Source of the DNA: Chthoniobacteraceae bacterium
GTDB taxonomy: Bacteria > Verrucomicrobiota > Verrucomicrobiia > Chthoniobacterales > Chthoniobacteraceae
NCBI GenBank assembly: GCA_947471505.1
Contig: CANIWM010000005.1
Location: 60,885 to 124,884 of the forward strand
Direction: 5' to 3'
Length of the DNA stretch: 64,000 bases
The notes under the pieces are model-generated. The model made no database searches and was not told where the DNA came from. It worked only from the letters and a program-made list of their open reading frames with translations. Below are positions 24,902 through 33,522 of the stretch, in pieces. The translations under genes and the position numbers were made by a program. Position 1 is the first letter of the stretch. Every line of letters begins with the position of its first letter.

Positions 24902-25533
24902 CGGAGGGGGACGAGGACGTCTTCGACTTCGAGTTTGAGAAGCTCCAGAGCTTTTTCGGCGGTGCGTTTGGCTTTGGTTTGTGCCCAATCGGCGTCTTTG
25001 TATTTTTTGTGCAGGGTGTCGAGGATGGCGATTTCGGCGGGCTTGAGGCCGGGGAGGGTGTCTTTCGGCGCGGTGCCGCTGAGTTGCCCGAAGATGTAGG
25101 CGACGAGGTCGAGGAGGATGCCGGTGGACGCTCCGTCGAGGTCTTCGCCGTGGCCGTAGGAGGCGCGTTCGGCGGAGCCTTTGGGGTATTTGTCGCGTGC
25201 GGCGACGATGATGGGGTTCAGGGCCACGCCGAGCTCTTGTTTCGCAGCGAGTTCGGCGGCGGATTGTATGCGTTTGGCGAGTCGCTTGCCGGTGATGTCG
25301 CCGACGTATTCGTGGCAGCGGACGAGCGATTGGCCAAGCAGACTGTGCCCGTCCCATAGGCGATCGACGAGGGCGAGCATGATGGAGGTATCTTCGCCGG
25401 GGACGGTGAAACAGGCTTCGGCGACAGTCATTTCGTCCTGGATCTTTTTGTCAATAATCTGCGGCGATTTGCGCTTTTTCTTCGCGGGTTCGGCGGCGGG
25501 TTGTGGGGCTGGTGTGGGTTCGTTTGGTGTCAT
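24793..25533 (-). CDS. Conserved-looking hypothetical protein, 246 aa
   Basis: 246 residues. The basic, proline-rich N-terminus (MTPNEPTPAPQPAAEPAKKK) is followed by a mainly helical domain (EMTVAEACFTVPGEDTSIML; LVRCHEYVGDITGKRLAKRI) and a C-terminal basic tail (KKNRTTRKSFHLPPDKRAID). No family recognised. The coiled region LHKKYKDADWAQTKAKRTAE suggests protein or nucleic-acid contacts. A truncated copy of its C-terminus lies 1.1 kb downstream at 23633-23740, so the ART-like pair has been placed between two copies of this gene's end. Confidence 0.6.
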   Translation of the reverse strand: MTPNEPTPAPQPAAEPAKKKRKSPQIIDKKIQDEMTVAEACFTVPGEDTSIMLALVDRLWDGHSLLGQSLVRCHEYVGDITGKRLAKRIQSAAELAAKQELGVALNPIIVAARDKYPKGSAERASYGHGEDLDGASTGILLDLVAYIFGQLSGTAPKDTLPGLKPAEIAILDTLHKKYKDADWAQTKAKRTAEKALELLKLEVEDVLVPLRRKCQNKAELAFPHTDKKNRTTRKSFHLPPDKRAID

Positions 25534-25553
25534 TTTTAGTTGAGTCGCGTAAA

Positions 25554-25641
25554 ATGGCTTACAGCCATCACGCGATGGGTTGTTTGTGGTTTGTGAGGTG
25601 AGTCGCGAAGCCGCGTGAGGGCGATAAAGCCCTTTTACGCG
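25554..25641. repeat. Imperfect inverted repeat with nested stems
   Basis: The left arm runs from cgcgtaaaa to tcacgcg (25554-25582) and the right arm from cgcgtga to ttttacgcg (25612-25641). Each arm contains its own small stem (tggcttacagcca; gggcgataaagccc). A T-rich tract follows on the right. It could be a small transposable palindrome, and on the plus strand it also resembles a terminator. Confidence 0.65.
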
Positions 25642-25710
25642 GCGTTTTTTGTTATTTTATACGTAAGTGGCTGATGGTTCGTTGTTTCGGGAGATTTGTT
25701 CGGGGTAAAA

Positions 25711-25960
25711 GGTAAGCCGCTTCGTCAAAAGGGAAGCCGCTTCGCGAAAAAGAACGTCGCTTCGCACTTCGGGTAAGCTCCTTCGCGGGGAGGGTAGGCC
25801 GCTTCGATGATCCGGTAAACCGCTTCGTGAAAAGGGGACGCCGCTTCGCGTTTCCGGGAGGCTGCTTCGTGTTTCCAGAAGACTCCTTTGTGGAGCTGGA
25901 AGGCTGCTTCGAGCGCCGGAAAGGCTGCTTGGATGAACCGGGAGCCGCCTTCCGAGAAAG
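25711..25960. repeat. Tandem array of ~12 units with 20-21-bp period (GCCGCTTCG core)
   Basis: The core cgcttcg or close variants (tgcttcg, tccttcg) recurs at about 25718, 25738, 25758, 25779, 25800, 25821, 25842, 25863, 25884, 25905, 25926 and 25947. The spacing is 20 for the first two steps and 21 afterwards, while the sequence between cores varies. On the minus strand this encodes heptapeptides of the form xEAAxxx in one frame (HEAASRK, REAASPF, IEAAYPP) and RSxLPx-type heptads in another (overlapping frames 25725-26009 and 25657-26172). Neither frame has other support as a gene. The region 25534-26403 contains no firm gene. Confidence 0.8.
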
Positions 25961-26085
25961 GAAACCTCGGCTGCATCGCTCGGGACGCCCCTTCGCGGCC
26001 CGTGTCCATTCCTTCCGCTCCCCGGCGACGATCCTACGGCAAAATAGACGCTCGCTTTTTCCGCCCGGTGAACCGTCAGCAAATT

Positions 26086-26141
26086 GCTGATTCCGTTCCG
26101 CTGATTCCGTTCCGCTGAGTCCGTTCCGCTGAGTCCGTTCC
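26086..26141. repeat. Four tandem 14-bp units
   Basis: gctgattccgttcc twice, then gctgagtccgttcc twice, head to tail without gaps. It lies ~130 bases right of the 21-bp array. Confidence 0.85.
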
Positions 26142-26403
26142 TGACGCGATGCGTGGGGACGACGAGTTGCAACTACATTCGCTGTAGAAAGAGCGCGCTG
26201 CTTTTAGGCTATCGGAGAGGATGGCTTGCACGAGAATGACGAGGGTGTGACTTATAATGAGCTGACGCGTCAACCTCTTTTTCGTTCATTCACAAAAAAG
26301 GTTTAGACCAATACGATAACCATGTGAATCCTGAGTCTCTCGTTTCTCTTTCCCCCAAAGGAAGCATTCTATTCGCCGCAAATTTCCTGCACAACTTACG
26401 AGC

Positions 26404-26936
26404 ATGAAGAGCACACTACGCTTCCCTCTCTGCGGGCTGGCCTGTCGCCGCATCACGGGTTTGCCCGCATGTCCGCCGAAGACCGGAAATTCTACAACAA
26501 GGCCAAGCAACCCTTGATGGTTTTCCCGGAAATTTCGATGTGGGGCAATCACCCCGGCATGCTCGTCAACAAGGAATACTGGAAGACACTCCAGGCGGAG
26601 ATGAACGATTATTCTCCCGAACTGATGAAAGGCGGCTGGCCCTACAGCGAGCGCTGGAATACCGACATCGCCAGCATGGCGATGTTGTCGTGGTTCTGGA
26701 ATTCAAAGACGCCCGTTGATGCGGTGCTCGATCAATATGCCTCGTTCTATTTCGGTCCCCAGGCGGCGACCGGCCGGGAACTGCTGGAACTCCTGAACGA
26801 CTCGAACAAGGATCCGCAGCGCAAGGAAAAGATCCGCGAAACGCAGGCAAAGCTGGAAGGCAAGCTGCCGGAGTGGGCGAAACGCGACTGGCGCTGGGCG
26901 GAGATCGTGACATCCTGCCAGATCAAGAGCCGATGA
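26404..26936 (+). pseudogene. Remnant of a DUF4838-type secreted glycosidase-like gene with internal deletion
   Basis: A start region with signal-peptide character (ATG at 26404, MKSTLRFPLCGLA) is followed after ~20 codons, in a different frame, by the C-terminal part of a large carbohydrate-related protein. That part (ATG at 26469, MSAEDRKFYNKAKQPLMVFP) continues with GGWPYSERWNTDIASMAML and VDAVLDQYASFYFGPQAAT, a pattern typical of DUF4838/alpha-glucuronidase-like C-termini. The full-length proteins I recall are several hundred residues longer. The simplest reading is a large internal deletion joining both ends out of frame. The 155-codon 3' part could still be translated, but would lack its catalytic domain and export signal. 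Confidence 0.6.
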
Positions 26937-26942
26937 AACCAA

Positions 26943-29885
26943 ATGAACGATAAGAACATGAAGACACGATACAAATTCCAAACGTTCCTCGCCCTCGCGG
27001 CGATTTTGCTGCTTTCGCCCTTCGCGGTATCGTCCGCCGAGGATAAACCCGCGGCCAAACCTGCGCCTGCCATCGAGCTTGGCGCGCCCTTTGCGGACAA
27101 TGCGATCCTGCAACGCGAGGTGGACCTGCCCGTGTGGGGCTGGAGCACGCCGGGCACTTCGATCACGGTGGAATTTTCCACCCAAAAAGGAACGGCCACC
27201 GCCGGCGCGGATGGAAGGTGGATGGTGAAGCTCAAGCCGCTGAAGGCCAGCGCGGTGCCTGCGGAGTTGGTCATCAGCGATAGCCACGGCAAGCGTTTGG
27301 CGCTCAAGAACGTGCTGGTGGGCGAGGTGTGGCACGCTTCCGGTCAGTCGAACATGGAGTGGTTTGCCGGCAAGTCGATGTGTGCGGGTCTGGCGCAGGA
27401 GCTGGGCGGCGCGAAGGAGGAGGTGCCGATCCGGGAGTTGAGGACGGATACGGTGTCGGCGCTTTATCCGCAGGCGCGGGGGGCCTCGGAGGCGGGGTGG
27501 AAAACGAGCCGCGCGGCGGGCGATTTCTCGGCGCTGGCGCTCGCTTTTGCGCATGAGCTGCACAAGGAGCTGAAAGTGCCGGTGGGCATCCTGCTAACTT
27601 CGCACAGCAATACGCGCATCGAGGCGTTCACGGAGCGCAGGGCAATCGAGGGCCATCCGCTGCTCAAGGTGGATGCGGATCTGATTCACGACGGGGATGC
27701 GGGCACGGCGCAAGGACGCGCGGCTTTTGAAAAATACTACGCGGACTTGGCTGCGTGGCGGAAGGATTCGGCGGCGCTGGGCTTTCCCGTGGAGAAGCCG
27801 CTGAAGCGTCCGGAGTTGCCGGGAATCGCCGGTCAGTGGCGCGGGCCGTCGCAGTTTTTTAACGGCAAAATTTCGCCGGTCGTGCCGTATGCGATTCGCG
27901 GGTCGCTGTGGTGTCAGGGCGAGTCGAACTCCGGCGACGGACGTCTTTACGCGGCGCGGATGGAGGCGCTGGTCCGCGGCTGGCGCGAGGCGTGGGGAAT
28001 GCCGGAGATGCCGTTCTATTTCACGCAAATGCAGAACTACGGCGCGGCGGATTCCGCCGAGGTCTCGCTCGCTGATGTGCGGCAGGCGCAGCATCTTTTC
28101 TTCATGAACAACCGCAGCCATGTCGGGATGGTGGTTCAGACGGATCTCAATCCCGCAGCTCCGGGAAATATTCACTACCAGAACAAGCTCCATCCCGGCA
28201 TGAGGCTGGCGCGCTGGGCTCTGGCAAAGGACTACGGACGCGACATCGCCTACACCGGCCCCGTTTTTGAAAAGGTCACCGTCGAGGGAAACAAGGCGGT
28301 CGTCGCGTTTGAAAAAGGCAGTCTCTTCGGCGGGCTGATGGTGGGCAGCAAAGGACTGGAGAAGGATCTCAAGGAGCCGGAGAAGTTCGTCGAACCAGCG
28401 CGGCCCACGCCCGGTGAGAAGCTGAATCATTTTCGGCTCTGCGGCAAAGACCGGAAGTGGCACGCGGCGGAAGCGGTGATTACCGGCGATACCGTGGTGG
28501 TGACTTCGAACGCTGTGCCGGAGCCGGTCGGCGTGCAATACGCCTACAGCGCAGCGCCTCAAAACGCGAACCTCTACAACAAGTCAGGCCTCCCGGCGAC
28601 GCCCTTCGCCGCGGTGGATGGCAAGCTCGTCTTCGAGGAGGACGAACCGGGAAAAGCGGCCGCCGAGAAAGCGAAGTATGCGCAGTACACCGACCCGGAT
28701 TTTCCGGTCTTCACCGTCGCGGCGCATTACCGCGATGGAGCGATCATCCAGCGCGACCGGCCCATCCCGGTGTGGGGCTTTGCCAACAAAGGCGTGGAGG
28801 TGACCGTGACGCTCGGGGGTGTCACGCAGACCGCCGTGGCCAACGACCGGCAGCAATGGTCGGTTTCCTTCCCGGCGCTGAAAGCCTCCACGCAGCCGAT
28901 TACTCTCTCGGCAAAAGCGAGCCACGGCCACAGCAAGACCGTGAAAGACATCCTCGTCGGCGACGTCTGGTTCCTCACCGGCAGCACGCAGCTCACTTCC
29001 GAACCCGCCTTCGATCGACGCGATCCAAAAGCCACCGCGCCCGAGCCGATGCCGCTGGTCCGCGAGTTCCGCCGGAGAACCTCAGCCAGCACAAACCCCA
29101 CGCCCAGAAAGCGGGGATTCGAAGTGGGCGGCGACCGCAAATATCAGTCGTTCTGGCAGACCGCTGATTTCAAGTCCGATGACGGTGTCACCATGTTTGC
29201 GTATCAGTTCGCCAAGTCGCTCAACCGCCCCGGCATCCCGCAGGGCTTTGTGACGATGTCATCCGGGCAAGGAAAAGAAATGGCGTCGCCGCTATCATGG
29301 ACATCATTCGCCGGGGTGAAAGATGCGACGCACGCTGCGTTTCAGCCGCGCCTCAATGCGTTGCTCCTTCAGGACCCCGCGTCCGAAGTTTCCCGAAAAG
29401 CCGTCGCCGCCTACGTGCAGTTGGTCAAGGCCGAGGTCGCGAAAATCGCCGCACTAGCAGAGAAGGGCGCGGCTGTGTCCGGCGCACCGCTGCAATTCCC
29501 CGCGTTCCCGGAGCCAGGTCGGGACGGCGAAGTGAAACCCGACACCATCCCCACCCTCGCGCACAACTGGTGCATCAGCCCGCTCACGCCGATGGGCGTG
29601 GCCGGCGTGATCTGGGTGCCCGGCGCTGCAAACCTCGGCCACACGCCCGCAGACTACGCCGCCGAGCTGGAACTCTACGCCCGCAGCCTACCCGCCACAT
29701 TCGCGCAGGACAAAGTGCCATTCCTCCACGCCCAGCCCTCCGCCACGCTGGTGCCGGGAATCACCGCGCCCAAGATCGAAAACGTCGCGAGTGTGGAATT
29801 CAACCAATGGCCCAAGAGCCTTCGCGACCTCGCCGCACAGCTTGGCGCGGCTGCGGGCGAAACACTGAAAGCCATGGGCCGGTGA
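26943..29885 (+). CDS. Secreted sialate O-acetylesterase with duplicated domain
   Basis: 980 residues with a signal peptide (MKTRYKFQTFLALAAILLLS; that ATG is at 26958, while 26943 adds MNDKN). The first half is a complete SASA/SGNH esterase: a beta-sandwich segment (ILQREVDLPVWGWSTPGTSI), block I LVGEVWHASGQSNMEW with the catalytic Ser, block III WCQGESNSGDGR, and the late Asp/His region (DLNPAAPGNIHYQNKLHPGM). From about residue 590 the N-terminal unit repeats (IIQRDRPIPVWGFANKGVEV; ILVGDVWFLTGSTQL), but GQSN is replaced by GSTQ, so the second copy lacks the nucleophile. It probably removes acetyl groups from sialic acid or plant polysaccharides. Confidence 0.88.
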   Translation: MNDKNMKTRYKFQTFLALAAILLLSPFAVSSAEDKPAAKPAPAIELGAPFADNAILQREVDLPVWGWSTPGTSITVEFSTQKGTATAGADGRWMVKLKPLKASAVPAELVISDSHGKRLALKNVLVGEVWHASGQSNMEWFAGKSMCAGLAQELGGAKEEVPIRELRTDTVSALYPQARGASEAGWKTSRAAGDFSALALAFAHELHKELKVPVGILLTSHSNTRIEAFTERRAIEGHPLLKVDADLIHDGDAGTAQGRAAFEKYYADLAAWRKDSAALGFPVEKPLKRPELPGIAGQWRGPSQFFNGKISPVVPYAIRGSLWCQGESNSGDGRLYAARMEALVRGWREAWGMPEMPFYFTQMQNYGAADSAEVSLADVRQAQHLFFMNNRSHVGMVVQTDLNPAAPGNIHYQNKLHPGMRLARWALAKDYGRDIAYTGPVFEKVTVEGNKAVVAFEKGSLFGGLMVGSKGLEKDLKEPEKFVEPARPTPGEKLNHFRLCGKDRKWHAAEAVITGDTVVVTSNAVPEPVGVQYAYSAAPQNANLYNKSGLPATPFAAVDGKLVFEEDEPGKAAAEKAKYAQYTDPDFPVFTVAAHYRDGAIIQRDRPIPVWGFANKGVEVTVTLGGVTQTAVANDRQQWSVSFPALKASTQPITLSAKASHGHSKTVKDILVGDVWFLTGSTQLTSEPAFDRRDPKATAPEPMPLVREFRRRTSASTNPTPRKRGFEVGGDRKYQSFWQTADFKSDDGVTMFAYQFAKSLNRPGIPQGFVTMSSGQGKEMASPLSWTSFAGVKDATHAAFQPRLNALLLQDPASEVSRKAVAAYVQLVKAEVAKIAALAEKGAAVSGAPLQFPAFPEPGRDGEVKPDTIPTLAHNWCISPLTPMGVAGVIWVPGAANLGHTPADYAAELELYARSLPATFAQDKVPFLHAQPSATLVPGITAPKIENVASVEFNQWPKSLRDLAAQLGAAAGETLKAMGR

Positions 29886-30008
29886 GCGAGACCGTGAACT
29901 AATCGGCTCGCTGATTCGGTAGGCGACTTGGGCGCGGGCGGATTACCGGGAGCTCCAAGTTTTATGGGAAGGCGGGCTCGGGTTTTAGTGTTTACTTTGA
30001 TCGATGAA

Positions 30009-32453
30009 ATGTGGCCGGTGGCATCGGTGAAACGCATCCTTTTAATTCTGGCTGTCACGGTGCTCGGGGCTCACGCGGACGAGTCGTCGCGGGCTGCGAA
30101 GATTGAGTTCAATCGGGACATTCGCCCGATTCTTTCGGATGCGTGCTTTCACTGCCACGGTCCGGATAAGAATGTGCGCAAGGGCGAGTTGCGGCTGGAT
30201 GTTCGCGAGGAGGCTATCAAGGCGGCGGAGTCGGGCGAATTTCCGATCGTGCCGCGGCAGCCGGAGAAGAGTGAGCTCGTTCGGAGAATTCTCTCGGATG
30301 ACCGGGATGAACAAATGCCGCCACCCAAGGCGCACAAGACGCTGACTGCGGCGCAGAAGGAACGTCTGCGAATGTGGATCGCGCAGGGCGCGGAGTATCA
30401 GATGCACTGGGCGTATTTGCCGATCCACAGGCCGGCGGTTCCGGCGGCGGGTGCGCATCCGGTGGACGCGTTCATTCGTCAGCGGCTGGCTGCGGAGAAT
30501 TTGCAGGCGGCTGCCGGGGCGGACAAGGTCACGCTCATCCGCCGCGTGACGCTGGACCTCACGGGACTGCCGCCCACGCCGGCTGAGGTGGATGCTTTCG
30601 TGAATGATGCGGCGCCGGATGCCTACGAACGGGTGGTGGATCGTCTGCTGGCTTCGCCGCATTTCGGCGAGCGGATGGCGGTGGATTGGCTGGATGGGGC
30701 GCGCTTTGCCGACACCAATGGCTATCAGGTGGACCGCGATCGCACGCTGGATGCATGGCGTGATTGGGTGATTCGGGCGTTCAATGAAAACAAGAGGTTC
30801 GATCAGTTCACCATCGAACAAATCGCGGGCGACCTCCTGCCGAACGCGACGCTCGAACAGCGAATCGCCACGGGGTTCAATCGCAACCACATGATCAACG
30901 AGGAGGGCGGGGTGATCGCCGAGGAATTCCTCGCGGACTACACGGCGGACCGCGTGGAGACGACGGCGACGGTGTGGCTTGCGCAGACTTTCAACTGCAC
31001 GCGTTGCCACGACCACAAATTCGATCCGTTCACGCAGCGGGACTTTTACAGCCTGAAAGCGTTTTTTCACAACGTGTCGGAAAATGGAGTGGGGGATTAC
31101 AGCAAGGCGGCAAAGGTGAGCAGTGCGCCGTTTCTGTCGCTGCCAACTCCGGAAGTCGCGGCGCAGATCGCATCGCTGAAAACGGAAGTCGAAACGGCAA
31201 AGCAGGTGCAGGCTGCAGCGGCGAAGGATGTGGCTGATGCCGCGAAGGACCAGCCTCCAGCAGCCAAGGACCAGCCTTCGCCGGCGAAGGACAAGGCTCA
31301 AGCTGCGAAGGAGCGTCTCGCGAAACTCACAAAATCGCTGGCTGACTTGGAGAAGGCCGTGCCGGTGACGTTGGTGATGGACGAGGGCAAGCCGCGCGAC
31401 ACATTCATCCTGCTGCGTGGCGTGTATGATCAGCTCGGGGAAAAAGTCACGGCCGCCACACCGGCCGCGTTGCCGCCGATGGCCGAACCATTTCCTCGCA
31501 ACCGCCTCGGACTGGCGCGCTGGCTCGTCGATCCGGCGAACCCGCTGCCTGCACGGGTGACCGTGAATCGCTTTTGGCAGATGTTGTTTGGCACCGGTCT
31601 GGTGCGCACGGCGGAAGATTTTGGTTCGCAGGGTGAGCCGCCGAGCCATCCGGAATTGATCGACTGGTTGGCGTCGGAATTTATTTCCAGCGGATGGGAT
31701 ATGAAAGCGATGCTGCGCTTGATGGTCACCAGCGCGACCTATCGGCAAAGCTCGAAGCTCACGCCCGCGGCGCGCGAACGCGATCCGGACAACCGCTTGC
31801 TCGCTCGCGGCCCGCGCTTCCGCTTGCAGGCTGAGTTCGTGCGTGACCAGGCACTCGCGTCGAGCGGTTTGTTGGTGCCGAAAATCGGCGGGCCTTCGGT
31901 GAAGCCGTATCACCCGCCGGGTCTCTACGAGCAAGTGGTCAATCAGAAGGATAATCCCATGGCTACCTACACGCAGGACACGGGCGAAAATCTCCATCGA
32001 CGCAGCCTCTACACCTATTGGAAACGCTCGGTGCCAAACCCCGCCATGCTGCTCTTCGATGCTCCTTTCCGCGAGACCTGCACCTTGCGACGGCCCCGGA
32101 CGAACACGCCACTGCAAGCGCTCAACCTACTCAACGACCCGACCTATGTTGAGGCCGCGCGACAGTTAGCCCAGCGCATGATGCTGGAAGGAGGAGCGAC
32201 GATCGAATCACGGCTCACCCATGGTTTCCGTCTCATCACGGCCCGCATTCCTCGCGATACAGAAATGACGATTCTACAAGCGGCGTTGGCGCGCAGTCTC
32301 CGTGAGTTTCAGGCCGATCCAACTGGGGCTGCGAGTTTGTTGAAAATCGGAGAAGCCAAGACCGATGCCACCTTGAATGTCGCGGAACTGGGCGCTTACA
32401 CCGCGCTCGCCAGCACGATGCTGAATCTCGATGAAACGGTGACCAAAGAATGA
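30009..32453 (+). CDS. Cytochrome c-type DUF1549/DUF1553 protein
   Basis: 814 residues from the ATG at 30009, which starts a signal peptide (MWPVASVKRILLILAVTVLG). A planctomycete cytochrome motif CFHCH lies near residue 47. It is followed by DUF1549 (RRVTLDLTGLPPTPAEVDAF; LLASPHFGERMAVDWLDGAR), a second CTRCHDHKFDPFTQRDFYSL motif, an Ala/Lys-rich linker made of near-repeats (AAKDQPP / AAKDQPS), and DUF1553 (NRFWQMLFGTGLVRTAEDFG; RRSLYTYWKRSVPNPAMLLF). These proteins normally sit directly upstream of a DUF1501 gene. Here that partner follows 1.3 kb later, after a block of toxin-antitoxin genes. Confidence 0.93.
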   Translation: MWPVASVKRILLILAVTVLGAHADESSRAAKIEFNRDIRPILSDACFHCHGPDKNVRKGELRLDVREEAIKAAESGEFPIVPRQPEKSELVRRILSDDRDEQMPPPKAHKTLTAAQKERLRMWIAQGAEYQMHWAYLPIHRPAVPAAGAHPVDAFIRQRLAAENLQAAAGADKVTLIRRVTLDLTGLPPTPAEVDAFVNDAAPDAYERVVDRLLASPHFGERMAVDWLDGARFADTNGYQVDRDRTLDAWRDWVIRAFNENKRFDQFTIEQIAGDLLPNATLEQRIATGFNRNHMINEEGGVIAEEFLADYTADRVETTATVWLAQTFNCTRCHDHKFDPFTQRDFYSLKAFFHNVSENGVGDYSKAAKVSSAPFLSLPTPEVAAQIASLKTEVETAKQVQAAAAKDVADAAKDQPPAAKDQPSPAKDKAQAAKERLAKLTKSLADLEKAVPVTLVMDEGKPRDTFILLRGVYDQLGEKVTAATPAALPPMAEPFPRNRLGLARWLVDPANPLPARVTVNRFWQMLFGTGLVRTAEDFGSQGEPPSHPELIDWLASEFISSGWDMKAMLRLMVTSATYRQSSKLTPAARERDPDNRLLARGPRFRLQAEFVRDQALASSGLLVPKIGGPSVKPYHPPGLYEQVVNQKDNPMATYTQDTGENLHRRSLYTYWKRSVPNPAMLLFDAPFRETCTLRRPRTNTPLQALNLLNDPTYVEAARQLAQRMMLEGGATIESRLTHGFRLITARIPRDTEMTILQAALARSLREFQADPTGAASLLKIGEAKTDATLNVAELGAYTALASTMLNLDETVTKE

Positions 32454-32513
32454 ACTCATCGCGCGTATCAACTTTCGTCTCGCGAATCACGCAATCACCG
32501 GCATAATCAGGCC

Positions 32514-32738
32514 ATGGCATTACTCGAACGAATCACCGTTGAATCAGGAAAATGCGGCGGGCGTCCTTGCATTCGAGGCACGCGCTTTCGCGTTGTGGAT
32601 ATGATGGAGCTGTTGGCCGCTGGCGCTTCCCATGAGGAGATTCTCGCAGACTATCCCTTCCTTGAACCCGCCGACATTCAAGCGGCGTTGCTCTACGTGG
32701 CAAAACTTGCCGATCACACTGTGCTCGCAGCGGCGTGA
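32514..32738 (+). CDS. DUF433 antitoxin
   Basis: 74 residues with the whole DUF433 pattern: ITVESGKCGGRPCIRGTRFR, a helix-turn-helix (VVDMMELLAAGASHEEILAD) and YPFLEPADIQAALLYVAKLA. DUF433 proteins are antitoxins of DUF5615 (PIN-like) toxins. The toxin frame follows immediately and overlaps the stop, but it ends after 25 codons, leaving this antitoxin orphaned. It starts 60 bases after the DUF1553 gene in the same orientation. Confidence 0.9.
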   Translation: MALLERITVESGKCGGRPCIRGTRFRVVDMMELLAAGASHEEILADYPFLEPADIQAALLYVAKLADHTVLAAA

Positions 32739-32812
32739 GGTTTTTAGTGGATAATCAATTGCCGACAGCGCTCGCACGTTGGCTGGCAGCTCGGGGAACA
32801 GATGCGGCTTGA
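32735..32812 (+). pseudogene. 5' remnant of a DUF5615 toxin
   Basis: GTG at 32735, overlapping the DUF433 stop; the frame reads VRFLVDNQLPTALARWLAAR GTDAA and then stops. The first residues match the typical DUF5615 start (RFLVDxQLPxxLARWL). Full-length members are about 110-120 residues, so only the first fifth remains. The break coincides with a 16-bp sequence that recurs at 33511. Confidence 0.8.
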
Positions 32813-32816
32813 ACGG
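32801..32816. repeat. 16-bp direct repeat, mate at 33511-33526
   Basis: gatgcggcttgaacgg here and gacgcggcttgaacgg at 33511, one mismatch. The pair encloses the PIN-like gene and its small partner. Each copy supplies the in-frame TGA of the preceding coding region (DAA-stop in both). Confidence 0.65.
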
Positions 32817-32845
32817 GGTGCGCGAGGCGTGCTATTTTTCGCGCT

Positions 32846-33319
32846 GTGAGCCAGTTGATTTACATCGAGACGAGTATTCCGAGTTTTTACCACGAGACGC
32901 GGGCGGGGCAGTTTCAGACGATGCGGGAGTGGACGCGGGAATGGTGGGACATTGCGCGGTTGCGGGATGAGTTGGTGACTTCCGATGCCGTCGTGCTCGA
33001 ACTCCGACACGCACCGGAGCCGAAGCGATCCGAAGCACTGGCGCTGCTGGCGACGTTGCCGATTCTGGATGATGTAGAGCGGGTGGATGAAATCGTCGCG
33101 GTGTATTTTCAGCACAAGCTGATGCCGCGAGACGCGGAAGGCGATGCGCGGCATCTTGCGCTGGCGACTTTCCACGGATGCGATATTCTGGCGACATGGA
33201 ATTGCCGCCACATCGCCAACGCGAACAAGCGCGAGCACATCGAAACGGTGAATTCATCCATCGGCTATACAACGCCGGTGCTGACGACGCCGTATGAACT
33301 ATTAGAACGATTGCCATGA
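32846..33319 (+). CDS. PIN-like domain toxin (VapC-type)
   Basis: 157 residues from a GTG at 32846. It starts SQLIYIETSIPSFYHETRAG, with the acidic residue of the PIN first strand as YIETS. This belongs to the PIN-like subfamily in which 'ETSIPS' replaces the usual 'DTN'. Later motifs fit as well: TSDAVVLELRHAP, AEGDARHLALATFHGCDILA (acidic pair) and TWNCRHIANA. It probably acts as a ribonuclease toxin. The following 68-codon gene overlaps its stop (ATGA) and is the likely antitoxin; in this subfamily the antitoxin often lies downstream. Confidence 0.8.
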   Translation: MSQLIYIETSIPSFYHETRAGQFQTMREWTREWWDIARLRDELVTSDAVVLELRHAPEPKRSEALALLATLPILDDVERVDEIVAVYFQHKLMPRDAEGDARHLALATFHGCDILATWNCRHIANANKREHIETVNSSIGYTTPVLTTPYELLERLP

Positions 33320-33522
33320 CACCAGACACCGAATCCGCATCACCGAAACCACTCCGCGACGACGGCCTCGAATGGCTGCGCGAAATCCGTCGCAAGCTCG
33401 CTGCGGAGTGCAATTACGACCCATACGAAATGGGACGCCGTATCCGCGAAATCCAGAAGGAGCACCCAGAGCGCATCTACCGAACGAAGCGCGTGCTGGT
33501 GCCTGCGGTTGACGCGGCTTGA
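33316..33522 (+). CDS. Small partner (likely antitoxin) of the PIN-like toxin
   Basis: 68 residues: MTPDTESASPKPLRDDGLEW, then LREIRRKLAAECNYDPYEMG and RRIREIQKEHPERI. The middle segment is a pattern seen in small proteins adjacent to PIN-like toxins. The ATG overlaps the toxin stop by four bases. The C-terminus (VDAA) is encoded by the second copy of the 16-bp direct repeat, so the original tail may have been altered. Confidence 0.7.
   Translation: MTPDTESASPKPLRDDGLEWLREIRRKLAAECNYDPYEMGRRIREIQKEHPERIYRTKRVLVPAVDAA

Noticed and set aside
25711..25960. CRISPR-like array
   Set aside because: The repeating core is only 7-9 bases with a 20-21-bp period, leaving no spacer-length intervals, and no cas genes are present.
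25657..26172. 171-codon ORF through the 21-bp array as a real gene
   Set aside because: A second frame of the same strand is equally open and repetitive; start and end have no coding character. Kept only as a possible heptad-repeat protein in the repeat entry.
30042..32117. 691-codon frame opposite the DUF1549/DUF1553 gene
   Set aside because: Arg/His-rich antisense shadow without domains.
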